DNA of 64,000 bases from Lonsdalea populi (GCF_015999465.1 NZ_CP065534.1:3472001-3536000), one strand, 5' to 3'; positions 21,293 to 31,271 are shown, counted from the first letter of the stretch. Program-made: numbers and translations. The notes: generated by a model not told the origin, from the sequence alone.

Positions 21293-21847
21293 ATGAAAAA
21301 CATGCTGGTGATGGCACTGCTACTCGGTCTTCATGCGGCTTCGTTCGCGCAATACGAATTCGCCGCGCCAGAAACGACGCCCCACTCTTTGGCGCAGGAA
21401 ATCACCCGGGAAGAACAACTGCTCAGGACGTTGAGAGAAAAGGCGGAGCACGGCAGCGAAGAAGACCGACATCAGCTCACCGATCGGTTGCTTCACAGTA
21501 ACTGGCCGCCATACCGGGCGGAAGGCATTGAATGGTTGAAGCAGGAAGCGGACGCCAACGACGCGCGGGCGCAATTCCGGCTAAGCAAAATTTACCTTGG
21601 CAGAATGCCCAATGAAAACGACCCGGAAAGCGGACTGATTTACCTGAAAAAGTCGGCAGAAGCCGGTTTCGCTCCCGCGCAAATACTGATGTCTGTCGTG
21701 TTGAGCAAGCACCCGCAGTTGCCGAGAGATTTAGAGCAAGCCAGACAGTGGGCTGGAAAAGCCTTAAACAACCCAGACGCCACGCCGCAGTTGAAAGAGG
21801 GCGCAGACAATATGATCGCCTTCATTGAAGGACACTCGGCGCCCTAA
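21293..21847 (+). CDS. Putative periplasmic Sel1/TPR-repeat protein
   Basis: A 184-residue protein with a probable Sec signal peptide (MKNMLVMALLLGLHAASFAQ, cleavage after the Ala near residue 19). After a helical stretch (residues 35-80) come Sel1-like repeats: GIEWLKQEADANDARAQFRLSKIY and GLIYLKKSAEAGFAPAQILMSV, then a shorter ARQWAGKAL. Such repeats mediate protein contacts in the periplasm. The ATG at 21293 has AGGGACGAT close upstream. It sits alone between ygiC and ygiD, where E. coli has no such gene. I do not recognise a named family member. Confidence 0.72.
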   Translation: MKNMLVMALLLGLHAASFAQYEFAAPETTPHSLAQEITREEQLLRTLREKAEHGSEEDRHQLTDRLLHSNWPPYRAEGIEWLKQEADANDARAQFRLSKIYLGRMPNENDPESGLIYLKKSAEAGFAPAQILMSVVLSKHPQLPRDLEQARQWAGKALNNPDATPQLKEGADNMIAFIEGHSAP

Positions 21848-21912
21848 ACCAACCTAACACGGAGTGAATGTACGCAAGAGCCGCTCACTCGGCGCTTCTG
21901 CGTTCGACATCA

Positions 21913-22695
21913 TCAGCCAACCTGCACCGATAGCATACTGAGAGAGCCCATTTCGATACCGTCGACCAGTATCGATACCGGCTCTTTATCACGTCGGCAG
22001 CCCAAGACATACAGCAGCGGCAGGAAGTGATCCGGGGATGGGTTAGCCATTGCCGCATCGGGGTGCTGCATGAAGTTCACCAGCGGGTGTTTGTCGCCGC
22101 TATACGTCAGGTTGTCGCGGACAAACTGGTTAAAGACGCTAGCCCAGGGATACGGCGTCATATCCCCTTCCCACTTCACCTGAAGCAGGTTGTGGACAAC
22201 GTTGCCGCTGGCGACCATCATCACCCCCTGATCGCGCAGCGCGGACAAACGCCGCCCCAGTTGATAGTGATACTCCGCCGGCTGTGTACCATCGACGCTC
22301 AGCTGCACTACCGGAATATCCGCCTGCGGGAATACCTTGATTAATACGCCCCAACTGCCGTGATCCAGCCCCCATTCACGCTCGTCGAGATGCACCTGAA
22401 CGGGTGCCAGCAATTGCTGGATCTGACGAGCGAGCGCCGGAGATCCCGGTGCAGGATATTGGGTATCAAAGAGCGCCTGTGGAAAACCGCCGAAATCATG
22501 GATCGTCCGCGGCGCGTTCATCGCAGTCACCGCAGTGCCGCGGGTAAACCAATGGGCGGAGACGGCCACTATCGCCTTCGGCCGGGGCAACGCTTCACCC
22601 AATTTCCGCCACGTCGCCGTATAGATATTGTCTTCCAGGACGTTCATCGGGCTACCATGACCGAGGAAAAGTGCGGGCATCCGGGAAACGTTCAT
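21913..22695 (-). CDS. ygiD: 4,5-DOPA dioxygenase extradiol family protein YgiD
   Basis: A 260-residue member of the LigB/DODA extradiol dioxygenase family, mononuclear metal enzymes; E. coli YgiD shows 4,5-DOPA dioxygenase activity. Metal-ligand His residues are in ALFLGHGSPMN near the N-terminus, VSAHWFTRG near residue 50 and WGLDHGSWGVL. The ATG at 22695 is chosen because AGAGG lies 7 bases upstream and because the enterobacterial proteins begin at this point; the frame is open for 70 codons further upstream but with no family match. The function in planta could be aromatic metabolism; the padC gene lies close by. Confidence 0.9.
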   Translation of the reverse strand: MNVSRMPALFLGHGSPMNVLEDNIYTATWRKLGEALPRPKAIVAVSAHWFTRGTAVTAMNAPRTIHDFGGFPQALFDTQYPAPGSPALARQIQQLLAPVQVHLDEREWGLDHGSWGVLIKVFPQADIPVVQLSVDGTQPAEYHYQLGRRLSALRDQGVMMVASGNVVHNLLQVKWEGDMTPYPWASVFNQFVRDNLTYSGDKHPLVNFMQHPDAAMANPSPDHFLPLLYVLGCRRDKEPVSILVDGIEMGSLSMLSVQVG

Positions 22696-22910
22696 AACAG
22701 TACCTCTGATAAAGTGGAAATCGCGCGAGTCGTAAGCGCTACTGTACGCGCAGAAGGGGCATAAAATCGTCGGATAACCATGACCAAGACCATCAAAAAA
22801 TTTGAATCGACAGACTAAACGACGGTTTTCACAAGGGACGGTCAGACGCGGCTGGATGAGTCTTATGCTCGGAAAGAAGAGGACTGAAGAAGAGATGCGC
22901 GGCAAGTCCG

Positions 22911-23828
22911 CTATCTGTACATATCGAAAACGCCGTCCGTGCTGCCGATGTGCTGCCGTTCCCGAAAGGCGGCCAGGAACGCCGTCAGGGCCGCCGAGCG
23001 ATTTTCCGGATGCCAGGCCAGAGCCAATTCGATGGTGGGCGACGCTTCAGCTAGCGGCAGCGCCACGATACCTTGAGGGAAAAGCCGGACCGATTGTTCC
23101 GGCAGCAGACATACACCGCCAACCGAGTTGATTAACGAGAGAGCCATCATTAGGTTCTCCGACTGATAGGCCGCATCCAGCGCCACGCCGTGTCGATTGG
23201 CGTAATCATGGATGGCATCGTACAGCACCGGCGCATGCTCGCGCGTGACACAGATAAAAGGCTCCCCGACGAATTGCGCGAGATGGATGACAGATTCCTG
23301 TGCCAAGGGGTGATTGGCAGGCAGTGCGGCGATCAGTTTTTCGCTGCGCAGCGTTTGGATACTCAGTCCTTGCGCCTGACGGGAAGGCCGTATGAACGCC
23401 GCATCGATCTGCCGTTCCTTTAGCTGTGTGATCAGCACGGGGGAAGACTGGCTGTGCATCGCCAGCTCAACATGCTCCAGTTCTCCATGCAGCGCATTCA
23501 TCACCCGCATCAGTTGTTCGGCCTCCACGCCGAACACAAATCCCAGCGTCAAGCGCCCCGACTGCCCGCGCGCAACCTCCCGAGCCCGTTCTACTGCGCG
23601 GTCGGCCTGAGCTAGAGTGAGTCGAGCCTCGTCCAGGAACGCACGACCGGCCTGGGTCAATTCGATATGACGGCCCGAACGTTCGAATAACGAGGTGCCG
23701 ACGTAGGACTCCAGATCGCGAATTTGCCGGCTCAGCGAGGGTTGCACCGTATTCAGACGTTTGGCGGCGGCGGTGAAGCTCCCGGTCTCTGCAACGACGA
23801 CGAAATAGCGGAGATGACGCAGTTCCAT
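22911..23828 (-). CDS. LysR-family regulator, probable activator of padC
   Basis: A 305-residue LysR-type regulator: N-terminal winged helix with SFTAAAKRLNTVQPSLSRQI, then an effector domain starting GRLTLGFVFGVEAEQLM. It resembles the HcaR/BenM-like group that responds to aromatic acids. The ATG at 23828 (MELRHLRYFV) is preferred because GGGG lies 8 bases upstream; a GTG three codons earlier is the alternative. It is divergent from padC across a 134-base interval that holds a LysR-type binding motif, so it is likely to regulate phenolic acid decarboxylation and itself. Confidence 0.85.
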   Translation of the reverse strand: MELRHLRYFVVVAETGSFTAAAKRLNTVQPSLSRQIRDLESYVGTSLFERSGRHIELTQAGRAFLDEARLTLAQADRAVERAREVARGQSGRLTLGFVFGVEAEQLMRVMNALHGELEHVELAMHSQSSPVLITQLKERQIDAAFIRPSRQAQGLSIQTLRSEKLIAALPANHPLAQESVIHLAQFVGEPFICVTREHAPVLYDAIHDYANRHGVALDAAYQSENLMMALSLINSVGGVCLLPEQSVRLFPQGIVALPLAEASPTIELALAWHPENRSAALTAFLAAFRERQHIGSTDGVFDMYR

Positions 23829-23840
23829 TTCACTCACCCC

Positions 23841-23855
23841 ATACCTGTAAAGTAT
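23841..23855. promoter_or_regulatory. LysR-type binding motif between the regulator and padC
   Basis: ATAC-N7-GTAT occurs at 23841-23844 and 23852-23855, which is the classic T-N11-A LysR box inside a dyad. It lies just upstream of the regulator's own start, as expected for an autoregulatory recognition site. A looser dyad, CTATC at 23856-23860 and GATAG at 23879-23883, lies next to it on the padC side. Confidence 0.5.
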
Positions 23856-23962
23856 CTATCAAATGAAACAAAGCATTGGATAGAATTTATACCTATACCT
23901 AAGATAACAATACCCCCTCATCTAAACCAGCCATAAATCGCTACAAAACCAGGAGATATTCT

Positions 23963-24481
23963 ATGCCAGATCCTTTTGAGTCCACCAAACCGGAACAGCT
24001 CACCCAGTTCATCGGCAAGCATTTCATCTATACCTACGAGAACGGTTGGCAATACGAGATATATCTGAAGAACGACCGCACCATCGACTATCGCATTCAC
24101 AGCGGCATCGTCGGCGGGCGCTGGGTACGCGACCAAGAGGTCCACATCGTCCGGCTCTCCGACGACGTGTGCAAAATCTCCTGGGATGAACCCACCGGCA
24201 CGACGGTCAGCGTAGCGATCAATTTCCATGAGAAACAGTTGCACGGGGTCATTTTCTTCCCGCAATGGGTCGCCAAAGACCCGGGCAAGACGGTCTGCTT
24301 ACAGAACGAGCACCTTGATCTGATGCGCAGCTATCGCGATGCCGGGCCGACCTATCCGAAGCTGGTGATCGACGAGTTCGCGCAGGTCACCTTCGTTGAA
24401 GACTGTGGCCAGAACAACCAGGAGGTGATCGCCTGCGCGCCCTCCGAACTGCCAGAAGGCTATGCGGCGAGGCGCAATTAA
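23963..24481 (+). CDS. padC: Phenolic acid decarboxylase PadC
   Basis: A 172-residue cytoplasmic enzyme that decarboxylates hydroxycinnamic acids (ferulic, p-coumaric, caffeic) to vinylphenols, a detoxification step for bacteria living on plants. It is full length for the family, with the lipocalin-like beta barrel. Characteristic segments are FIGKHFIYTYENGWQYE, YRIHSGIVGGRWVRDQ, ISWDEPTGT and IFFPQWVAKDP. AGGAG lies 8 bases before the ATG. The divergent LysR gene is the probable regulator. Confidence 0.95.
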   Translation: MPDPFESTKPEQLTQFIGKHFIYTYENGWQYEIYLKNDRTIDYRIHSGIVGGRWVRDQEVHIVRLSDDVCKISWDEPTGTTVSVAINFHEKQLHGVIFFPQWVAKDPGKTVCLQNEHLDLMRSYRDAGPTYPKLVIDEFAQVTFVEDCGQNNQEVIACAPSELPEGYAARRN

Positions 24482-24585
24482 CCTTGGCATCCTGTCTTTC
24501 CAGCTACCGCTTGGAGAGGGTTATGCCTTCATGGATCGCTTTGCCGTGTCAGAGCCCGGGCTGCGTGGAGAAGTCATCGTGAAAT

Positions 24586-24620
24586 AAAAAAACCGGCGCA
24601 TTGCATCAGCAACACGCCGG
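24586..24620 (-). terminator. Rho-independent terminator of rnpB
   Basis: On the minus strand, CCGGCG pairs with CGCCGG (24593-24598 with 24615-24620) and is followed directly by seven Ts (24586-24592). It lies just after the RNase P RNA 3' end. Confidence 0.8.
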
Positions 24621-24627
24621 TCGAGAG

Positions 24628-25006
<379 letters not shown>

Positions 25007-25013
25007 GGCGCGG

Positions 25014-25042
25014 ATGATAGGGCAAATCGTCGCCCTTGTCAT
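25014..25042 (-). promoter_or_regulatory. rnpB promoter
   Basis: On the minus strand ATGACA (25037-25042) and TATCAT (25014-25019) are separated by 17 bases, each matching the sigma70 consensus at 5 of 6 positions. The RNA 5' end follows 8 bases after the -10. The promoter lies just beyond the rsmI stop codon. Confidence 0.72.
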
Positions 25043-25052
25043 CCCCGTTGGC

Positions 25053-25919
25053 TCACTTTGTACCGTCTTGCTCCAGCGCATAACGGTACAAAGCGTTCTT
25101 TTTCACGCCGTGGATCTCGGCGGCCAGCGCCGCCGCCTTTTTCAGGGGTAGCTCGGCCTGCAGCAGCGCCAGCGTTCTCAGCGCCTCCGCGGGCAACGCG
25201 CTGTCGTCGGGATGATATCCTTCAACGATCAGCACCATTTCGCCTTTGCGGCGGTTATCGTCCTCTTCTACCCACGCCAGAAGCTCGGCCACCGGCGCGC
25301 CATAAATGGACTCCCAGGTTTTAGTGAGCTCACGCGCCAGCACGACATAACGCTGCGGTCCCAGTACGGCGACCATATCGCGCAGGCTATCCAGCAATCG
25401 ATGCGTGGACTCGTAGTAAATCAATGTACGCGGCTCTTCCAGCATCGCCTGCAGCGTGTCTTTTCTCGCCTTTGTTTTCGCCGGCAGGAATCCTTCATAA
25501 CAGAAACGGTCCGACGCCAGCCCCGCGGCGGAAAGCGCGGCAATCGCCGCACACGCCCCCGGCAGCGGCACTACGCGCACCCCCGCTTCACGGCACAGCC
25601 TCACCACGTGATAACCCGGATCGTTAATCAACGGCGTTCCCGCGTCAGAAACCAGCGCCACGCTCATTCCACTTTGCAAACGGCTCAGCAATTGTTCCGC
25701 TCTCTGTTGTTCATTGTGATCGTGCAGTGCGAACAGCCGCGCATTAATCGCGAAATGCTGTAACAATAAACCGGTATGACGAGTATCCTCCGCCGCAATG
25801 AGATCGACGCTTTTCAAAACGTCCAACGCGCGCTGAGTAATGTCTCCCAGGTTGCCGATAGGCGTCGGGACAATGTAAAGGGTAGAGGCGGAAATCTCTG
25901 CTTGTTGGTCTTGTTTCAT
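25053..25919 (-). CDS. rsmI: 16S rRNA (cytidine1402-2'-O)-methyltransferase RsmI
   Basis: A 288-residue tetrapyrrole-methylase-fold enzyme that 2'-O-methylates C1402 of 16S rRNA in the decoding centre, using SAM. Family signatures are [21 protein letters not shown] at the N-terminus, [30 protein letters not shown] and the C-terminal helical extension. Length matches E. coli (286). It is divergent from lpoA with 60 bases between the starts, the conserved enterobacterial arrangement. Confidence 0.96.
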   Translation of the reverse strand: MKQDQQAEISASTLYIVPTPIGNLGDITQRALDVLKSVDLIAAEDTRHTGLLLQHFAINARLFALHDHNEQQRAEQLLSRLQSGMSVALVSDAGTPLINDPGYHVVRLCREAGVRVVPLPGACAAIAALSAAGLASDRFCYEGFLPAKTKARKDTLQAMLEEPRTLIYYESTHRLLDSLRDMVAVLGPQRYVVLARELTKTWESIYGAPVAELLAWVEEDDNRRKGEMVLIVEGYHPDDSALPAEALRTLALLQAELPLKKAAALAAEIHGVKKNALYRYALEQDGTK

Positions 25920-25979
25920 TGTTTCATCCGGGTTGCCGATTTAATATTGAGCATCTCTGAATTTATCACTGGATACAGT

Positions 25980-28013
25980 ATGCTTCCCTTAAATTATGTC
26001 CGCGCCCATATAGGCCGAGTCATTCCTGTTGTGTTGGCGGCACTATTTCTCGCGGGCTGCCCAAGCCAGGCACCCCAAAATCCGTCTAACCAGCAAGTGG
26101 CGGTAAAGGCTGGTGCCGCATCTGATTATTACCTACAGCAGATGCAGCAAGGCGGGGATGATAACAAGGCTGACTGGCAATTACTTGCTATTCATGCCCT
26201 GATTCAGGAAGGCAAGCTGCCTCAGGCCCTCGCGCAGTGGAGCGCCCTGCCCGCTTCGCTCAACGACAGACAACAGCTCGAACAGCGTCTGCTGAATGCA
26301 GAACTGGCGGTCGCACGCAATGATATGAATGCCGCCAACGGCGCATTGTCCCCGCTGGATGTCAACGCGCTGTCCGGCCAGCAACAAGAACGCTACTACC
26401 AGGCGTTGATTAGCGCCAATCAAGCGCAACCGTCGCTGACGCTGCTCCGCGCGTATATCGCTCAGGAACCGCAGTTGCAGAGCGATGCCCGCCAGCGCAA
26501 CATCGATCTGACCTGGTCTGCGCTCACGCGCCTTAGTCCTCAGATCATCGATTCCATCGCGATCAACGCCGACGAGAATACCCTGGCGGGCTGGCTCGAC
26601 CTGCTGACGACCTATCAAAGCAAAACCGCAGCGCCTGCAGAACTGAAAACGGCGATTGCCGACTGGCAAGCGCGTTATCCGCGTCACCCGGCTGCTAAAA
26701 CGCTGCCGACGGTGTTAATGCAGCAGGGGACAGGGCCGAATCTGTCGACCTCCGGCAGTATTGCGCTGCTGTTGCCGTTAAACGGTCAGGCGCAGGTCTA
26801 TTCGAAAGCCATTCAGGCCGGTTTCAGCGCAGCACGGGACGGCCAGGCCATGCCGAATGCTCCGGTGCAAACGCCAGAGGTTGCTCCGATAACCACAACG
26901 CCGGAAGACTCTACTCCCGCCGCGACGGCGAATCAGGCACTAGCGGCACCAGCGCAAGAACAACCGGCTTCCGTGACCGCTGCCCCGGCGCCATACAGCA
27001 CAGCCGCTACGCCCGATCCAACATCCAGCCGCGTGGCGGTGAAAGTCTATGACACGACCGGCCAGCAGCTGGCCAACGTCATTGCTCAGGCGCAAAAAGA
27101 CGGGGCCACCATGATTGTGGGGCCGCTGCTCAAAAATGACGTAGAGCAATTACCGGCGGCCCAAACCACGCTGCCGGTGCTGGCGCTGAATCAGCCGGAG
27201 CACGTGCAGCCGAGCCCCAATATCTGCTATTTCGCCCTGTCGCCGGAAGATGAAGCTCGGGATGCTGCGCAGTTCATTCATAGTCAGGGTAAACAGCAGC
27301 CGCTGGTTCTAGCGCCGCGCGGCAGTCTAGGCGATCGCGTGACGGCCGCTTTCGCTGCCGCCTGGCAGCAACAGGGCGGCGCCGCGCCGTTACAGCAGCG
27401 CATCGGCAGCACCGCCGAGTTGAAACAGGCCATCAACAACGGCGCAGGCATTTCACTGAGCGGGCAGCCGATTGTCGCTGAACCAACGTCACCTCAACCA
27501 CAGTCAAGCACCACCATCGGCGGCCTCAATATTCCGGCTCAGGTGCCTCCAACACCAGCTGAAACCAGCGCAGGCGGCGTAGATGCGGTCTATATCATCG
27601 CCACACCGGACGAGCTATCGTTAATCAAACCCATGATCGACTTGCGCAACAAATCACGCGCTCGCGCCGCGCTCTATGCCAGCTCACGCAGCAATCAGGC
27701 CGGTTTCGGACCCGATTTCCGTCTGGAAATGGAAGGGCTGCAGTTTAGCGATATTCCGCTGCTGACAGGGGCGAATCCGTCGCTGATGCAGCAGACTACC
27801 GCTCAGTTCCGTAACGACTACTCGCTGGTACGCCTGTTTGCTATGGGAATGGATGCCTGGACGCTGGCGAACAACTTCTCCTCACTGCGTCAACCGCCGG
27901 GCTATCGTCTGGAGGGTTCGACAGGGCAACTGAGCGCTACGCCGGATTGCGTAGTGAACCGCAAACTCACCTGGCTACAGTTCCGCCAGGGGCAACTGGT
28001 GCCTGCATCCTGA
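25980..28013 (+). CDS. lpoA: Outer membrane lipoprotein LpoA, activator of PBP1A
   Basis: A 677-residue lipoprotein (678 in E. coli) that reaches from the outer membrane through the peptidoglycan to activate the transpeptidase of PBP1A. The signal peptide ends in FLAGC, lipidated Cys27. An N-terminal TPR-like helical domain (to about residue 250) is followed by a low-complexity Pro/Ala/Thr-rich linker (about residues 290-345) inserted in the C-terminal periplasmic-binding-like domain. The ATG at 25980 is chosen because it gives the lipoprotein signal; the open frame upstream overlaps rsmI on the other strand. Its end overlaps the yraN reading frame. Confidence 0.95.
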   Translation: MLPLNYVRAHIGRVIPVVLAALFLAGCPSQAPQNPSNQQVAVKAGAASDYYLQQMQQGGDDNKADWQLLAIHALIQEGKLPQALAQWSALPASLNDRQQLEQRLLNAELAVARNDMNAANGALSPLDVNALSGQQQERYYQALISANQAQPSLTLLRAYIAQEPQLQSDARQRNIDLTWSALTRLSPQIIDSIAINADENTLAGWLDLLTTYQSKTAAPAELKTAIADWQARYPRHPAAKTLPTVLMQQGTGPNLSTSGSIALLLPLNGQAQVYSKAIQAGFSAARDGQAMPNAPVQTPEVAPITTTPEDSTPAATANQALAAPAQEQPASVTAAPAPYSTAATPDPTSSRVAVKVYDTTGQQLANVIAQAQKDGATMIVGPLLKNDVEQLPAAQTTLPVLALNQPEHVQPSPNICYFALSPEDEARDAAQFIHSQGKQQPLVLAPRGSLGDRVTAAFAAAWQQQGGAAPLQQRIGSTAELKQAINNGAGISLSGQPIVAEPTSPQPQSSTTIGGLNIPAQVPPTPAETSAGGVDAVYIIATPDELSLIKPMIDLRNKSRARAALYASSRSNQAGFGPDFRLEMEGLQFSDIPLLTGANPSLMQQTTAQFRNDYSLVRLFAMGMDAWTLANNFSSLRQPPGYRLEGSTGQLSATPDCVVNRKLTWLQFRQGQLVPAS

Positions 28014-28366
28014 AGACCCGCGAAACTGGGAACGATTACGAACGACGGGCTCGGCGCTACCTGGAGCGCGCGGGCCTGATGTTTGTCGCGGGCAACGTGA
28101 CGCTACGCGGCGGCGAGCTGGATTTGATCATGCGCGACGGCCCGATATGGGTTTTCGTAGAAGTACGCTACCGGCGTAACGCGGACTTTGGCGGCGCAGC
28201 CGCCAGCGTGACCCGACGCAAGCAGCAAAAGTTACTGCGGACGGCCGCAGTGTGGCTATCACATCAAGGCGGCGGCTTCGAACATACCGACTGTCGTTTC
28301 GACGTACTGGCTATCACCGGCGACCAGATGGAGTGGTTGCCGAACGCGTTCGGCAATCAGGAATAA
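27947..28366 (+). CDS. yraN: UPF0102 family protein YraN, start uncertain
   Basis: A protein of up to 139 residues (131 in E. coli) with a restriction-endonuclease-like fold; [11 protein letters not shown] and VFVEVRYRR carry the Asp and Glu/Lys-type residues of that fold, and [16 protein letters not shown] is the family signature. No ATG or GTG opens this frame before the conserved domain. The candidates are TTG at 27947 (used for these coordinates), CTG at 27971, whose following codons match the start of E. coli YraN (ATVP), and CTG at 28010, which overlaps the lpoA stop as CTGA. None has a clear ribosome binding site. Translation may therefore depend on coupling with lpoA. The role is unproven. 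Confidence 0.85.
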   Translation: MRSEPQTHLATVPPGATGACILKTRETGNDYERRARRYLERAGLMFVAGNVTLRGGELDLIMRDGPIWVFVEVRYRRNADFGGAAASVTRRKQQKLLRTAAVWLSHQGGGFEHTDCRFDVLAITGDQMEWLPNAFGNQE

Positions 28367-28405
28367 TTGGTTAATTCCGAAAACAAAAGAATAGGTTACC
28401 CAAAC

Positions 28406-28996
28406 GTGCTGGATAGAATTAAAGTCTGTTTTACCGAGAGCATCCAAACCCAGATCGCCGCGGCAGAAGCCTTGCCGGATGCCATCTCACGGGCAGCGGT
28501 CACAATGGTGCAATCTTTGCTCAACGGCAACAAAATCCTGAGCTGCGGGAACGGCACTTCCGCCGCCAACGCCCAGCATTTTGCCGCCAATATGATTAAT
28601 CGTTTCGAAACGGAGCGTCCCAGCCTGCCCGCTATCGCGCTGAACGCCGACAACGTGGTGCTGACGGCGATTTCAAACGACCGGTTGCACGAGGAGATCT
28701 ATGCAAAACAGGTCCGGGCTTTAGGACATGCGGGGGATATCCTCCTGGCGATATCCACGCATGGAAACAGCCGCGACATCGTTAAAGCGGTAGAAGCCGC
28801 CGTGACCCGTGACATGACCATCGTTGCGTTAACCGGCTACGATGGCGGCGAACTTGCTGGTTTGCTGGGACAACAGGATGTGGAAATTCGCATCCCGTCG
28901 CACCGCAACGCTCGAATTCAGGAAATGCACATGTTGACTGTGAACTGCTTGTGCGATCTGATAGACAACACGCTCTTCCCACACCAGAACGATTAA
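28406..28996 (+). CDS. diaA: DnaA initiator-associating protein DiaA
   Basis: A 196-residue SIS-domain protein, nearly identical to E. coli DiaA and of equal length, that binds DnaA and promotes orderly assembly at ori[23 protein letters not shown] is the phosphosugar-binding-like loop, and [16 protein letters not shown] is the second SIS motif. The GTG at 28406 is chosen because it corresponds to the E. coli start and lies about 10 bases after AGGTTA; the frame is open 13 codons further upstream. dolP follows after 10 bases, so yraN-diaA-dolP are probably cotranscribed. Confidence 0.94.
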   Translation: MLDRIKVCFTESIQTQIAAAEALPDAISRAAVTMVQSLLNGNKILSCGNGTSAANAQHFAANMINRFETERPSLPAIALNADNVVLTAISNDRLHEEIYAKQVRALGHAGDILLAISTHGNSRDIVKAVEAAVTRDMTIVALTGYDGGELAGLLGQQDVEIRIPSHRNARIQEMHMLTVNCLCDLIDNTLFPHQND

Positions 28997-29006
28997 GGAG
29001 TGCCTC

Positions 29007-29582
29007 ATGAGGATATATTCTTGCATTGCCGTGCTGTCCGCCGCTCTGCTGCTACAAGGTTGTATCGGCGCGGTCGCTATCGGCAGCGCAGCCGTCGCGA
29101 CCAAAACCGCGACCGATCCCCGCACGGTAGGGACTCAGGTTGATGATGGTACGTTGGAAATGCGCGTTTCCAATACGTTGGCAAAAGACCAGCAGTTAAG
29201 TAAAGAAGCCCGCATCGTTGCGACGGTGTATCAGGGCAAAGTCTTGTTGACCGGGCAGTCGCCGAAGGCGGAGCTGTCCAGTCGAGCCAGGCAGATTGCA
29301 CTGGGTGTGGAAGGTACGACGGAGGTGTATAACGAAATCCGTCAGGGAACGCCAATTAGCCTGGGCACCGCTTCAATGGATACCTGGATCACCACCAAAG
29401 TACGCTCTCAGTTGCTGGCCAGCGATCAGGTCAAGTCCTCTAACGTCAAAGTGACCACTGAAAACAACGAAGTCTTCCTGTTAGGGCTGGTCACTCGTCG
29501 CGAGGGCGCCGCCGCAGCGCAAATCGCCAGCAAAGTCAGCGGCGTCAAACATGTCACCACAGCATTTACCTATCTGGAATAA
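29007..29582 (+). CDS. dolP: Outer membrane lipoprotein DolP (YraP), dual BON domain
   Basis: A 191-residue lipoprotein with lipobox LLQGC (lipidated Cys19) and two BON domains, residues about 45-115 and 125-190, each ending in a beta strand (TTEVYNEIRQG, KHVTTAFTYLE). In E. coli it localises to the division site through anionic phospholipid, supports amidase regulation and outer membrane integrity, and belongs to the sigmaE regulon. AAGGAG precedes the ATG. A hairpin follows the gene. Confidence 0.94.
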   Translation: MRIYSCIAVLSAALLLQGCIGAVAIGSAAVATKTATDPRTVGTQVDDGTLEMRVSNTLAKDQQLSKEARIVATVYQGKVLLTGQSPKAELSSRARQIALGVEGTTEVYNEIRQGTPISLGTASMDTWITTKVRSQLLASDQVKSSNVKVTTENNEVFLLGLVTRREGAAAAQIASKVSGVKHVTTAFTYLE

Positions 29583-29886
29583 ACACAACATGCCTGACCC
29601 GCTTTCACGGCGGGCTCAGGACTTCCTGGTCCTGTCGTTGACTCACCTCACCGCCCAATATCCCTTCATACCCGCGATGCCGATGGCAGAATGACTTTGT
29701 TTTGCACCCCATCGATGGCTTGGCCGCATTGCCTGAAAATGCCGCGAAGTGGCAGAACATCATGCTGGATTTACGAATACATTAGCCTGGCTATTGTTTT
29801 TTTTGGCCTTCTCGACGCAGACTATGCTGGACGGATCGATAAATCCTGCGATAAGCGCCGGGAGTTTTAGAAACGGAACCGTAGCA
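29583..29886. other. Gap between dolP and mtgA
   Basis: This stretch of 304 bases lies between two converging genes. Besides the hairpin at 29593-29620 it has a run of eight Ts at 29796-29803. I see no supported gene. It is also a rearrangement joint relative to E. coli, where dolP and mtgA are far apart. Confidence 0.5.
29593..29620 (+). terminator. Hairpin after dolP
   Basis: CCTGACCCGC pairs with GCGGGCTCAGG over most of its length around TTTCACG. No T-run follows, so termination strength is uncertain. Confidence 0.45.
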
Positions 29887-30621
29887 TTATCGTAACTCGT
29901 TGTTTTTAAGGAAGGCTTCACCACCAATCTGGCTCATTTGACGAAGTACCCACTGTTGTCGGCGAATCATATAGCCCGAGGGTCTGTCGACGCGAAAGCG
30001 AATAGGATTGGGCAATACAGAAGCCAGCAACGCCGCCTCGCTGGCGGTTAAGCGACTGGCCGACTTGTGGAAAAAATGCCGGGAAGCCTCTTCAACACCG
30101 AAAATCCCGGGGCCAAACTCCACGATATTAAGGTAGACGGTCAGAATCCGGCGCTTGCTCCACGTCAGCTCCATCACCGTCGTCAAGCCGGCCTCAAGTC
30201 CTTTGCGCACCCAGCTGCGCCCATCCCACAACAGCAAATTTTTGACCGTTTGCTGAGACAGAGTGGAAGCACCGCGAATGCGTCCTTCATTCTCTTCGTT
30301 ATGCCGCAAGGCGGCATCGATCGCAACGAGGTCGAAACCCCAATGTTGTGGAAACTTTTGGTCTTCCGCCGCAATCACCGCCAGCGGCATGGCATAGGCA
30401 ATCTCATCCATTGAAACCCACTCGGAATGGGCGATATAAGAAAAGTCACCGCGCAGCCACGCGCTGACCTGACGATCGATCATCACCGCCGAGAAGGGAA
30501 CCGGCAGAAAGGCAAACAACGCAATCGCCAGCAACCAGATCCCCAGAATGATCACAACGGCCCGGACAATAGCGCGTTTAAAACCACTCGCAAAATGACT
30601 TAGGGCTCGGCCTGATTTCAT
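29887..30621 (-). CDS. mtgA: Monofunctional peptidoglycan transglycosylase MtgA
   Basis: A 244-residue GT51 glycosyltransferase that polymerises lipid II glycan strands at the inner membrane. One N-terminal transmembrane segment (residues about 15-38, [19 protein letters not shown]) anchors it. Catalytic and substrate motifs are [14 protein letters not shown] (catalytic Glu), [20 protein letters not shown] and [15 protein letters not shown]. It overlaps elbB by ATGA, so elbB-mtgA are translationally coupled, the same pairing as in E. coli. Confidence 0.95.
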   Translation of the reverse strand: MKSGRALSHFASGFKRAIVRAVVIILGIWLLAIALFAFLPVPFSAVMIDRQVSAWLRGDFSYIAHSEWVSMDEIAYAMPLAVIAAEDQKFPQHWGFDLVAIDAALRHNEENEGRIRGASTLSQQTVKNLLLWDGRSWVRKGLEAGLTTVMELTWSKRRILTVYLNIVEFGPGIFGVEEASRHFFHKSASRLTASEAALLASVLPNPIRFRVDRPSGYMIRRQQWVLRQMSQIGGEAFLKNNELR

Positions 30622-31271
30622 TTCGTCAATTCCAAAACATGGGCAACCAGTTTCTCAATTCCCCTAGCAACCTCGCCGATGGAGTTCGCTAGCATGTAGG
30701 CCGGGGTCGTCACAACTTTGTGTTCTGCATCTACAACAATGTCGTCAACCGGACAAGTCACGTGCATTCCCCCCATCGCTTCGATGGCTTCCGCTGTATC
30801 GATATCGTTACCAATTGTAAGTCTGACAGGAGCACCCAGCAGTCTTGGCAACATGGCTGGGGAGATGCAAACAAAACCAATTGGTTTACTTTTCTTATAA
30901 ATTTCCTGGGTGAGTATTTTTAATTCTTCATCGACCTGACACTCGCTTCCTCGGGTCGCAAAATCACTTAAATTTTCCGCCGCGCCGAAACCACCGGGAA
31001 CAATCAATGCATCGAGCTGTTCCGCGTCAGCCGCGGACAGAGGCTGGATTTTTCCACGTGCGATCCGTGCTGACTCCGCGAGGATATTACGTTTTTCATC
31101 AGTCACTTGGCCACTAAGATGATTCACGACACGCCGCTGATCTTTGTCCGGCGCAAAGCAGATGGCTTCAGCTCCGGCTCGGTCGATTGCAAGTAGAGTC
31201 AAGACAGCTTCGTGGATTTCTGAACCATCATAAACACCACATCCGCTGAGTACGACACCGACTTTTTTCAT
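30618..31271 (-). CDS. elbB: Glyoxalase ElbB (DJ-1/PfpI family)
   Basis: A 217-residue member of the DJ-1/ThiJ/PfpI superfamily, like the E. coli isoprenoid biosynthesis-associated protein ElbB with glyoxalase-like activity. The N-terminal [36 protein letters not shown] and [10 protein letters not shown] (with the nucleophile-elbow Cys) are visible. Of two consecutive ATGs, the second (31271) is chosen: AGGA is 7 bases upstream and the length equals E. coli. It is the first gene of the elbB-mtgA pair; ArcZ lies upstream, transcribed divergently. Confidence 0.93.
   Translation of the reverse strand: MKKVGVVLSGCGVYDGSEIHEAVLTLLAIDRAGAEAICFAPDKDQRRVVNHLSGQVTDEKRNILAESARIARGKIQPLSAADAEQLDALIVPGGFGAAENLSDFATRGSECQVDEELKILTQEIYKKSKPIGFVCISPAMLPRLLGAPVRLTIGNDIDTAEAIEAMGGMHVTCPVDDIVVDAEHKVVTTPAYMLANSIGEVARGIEKLVAHVLELTK

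Noticed and set aside
22696..22905. N-terminal extension of ygiD by 70 codons
   Set aside because: Residues have no family similarity and the internal ATG at 22695 has a good ribosome binding site.
24523..24582. A 19-codon frame with a good GGAGAGG site just after padC
   Set aside because: Too short to support, no similarity I recognise, and it runs towards the rnpB terminator; could be real but unproven.
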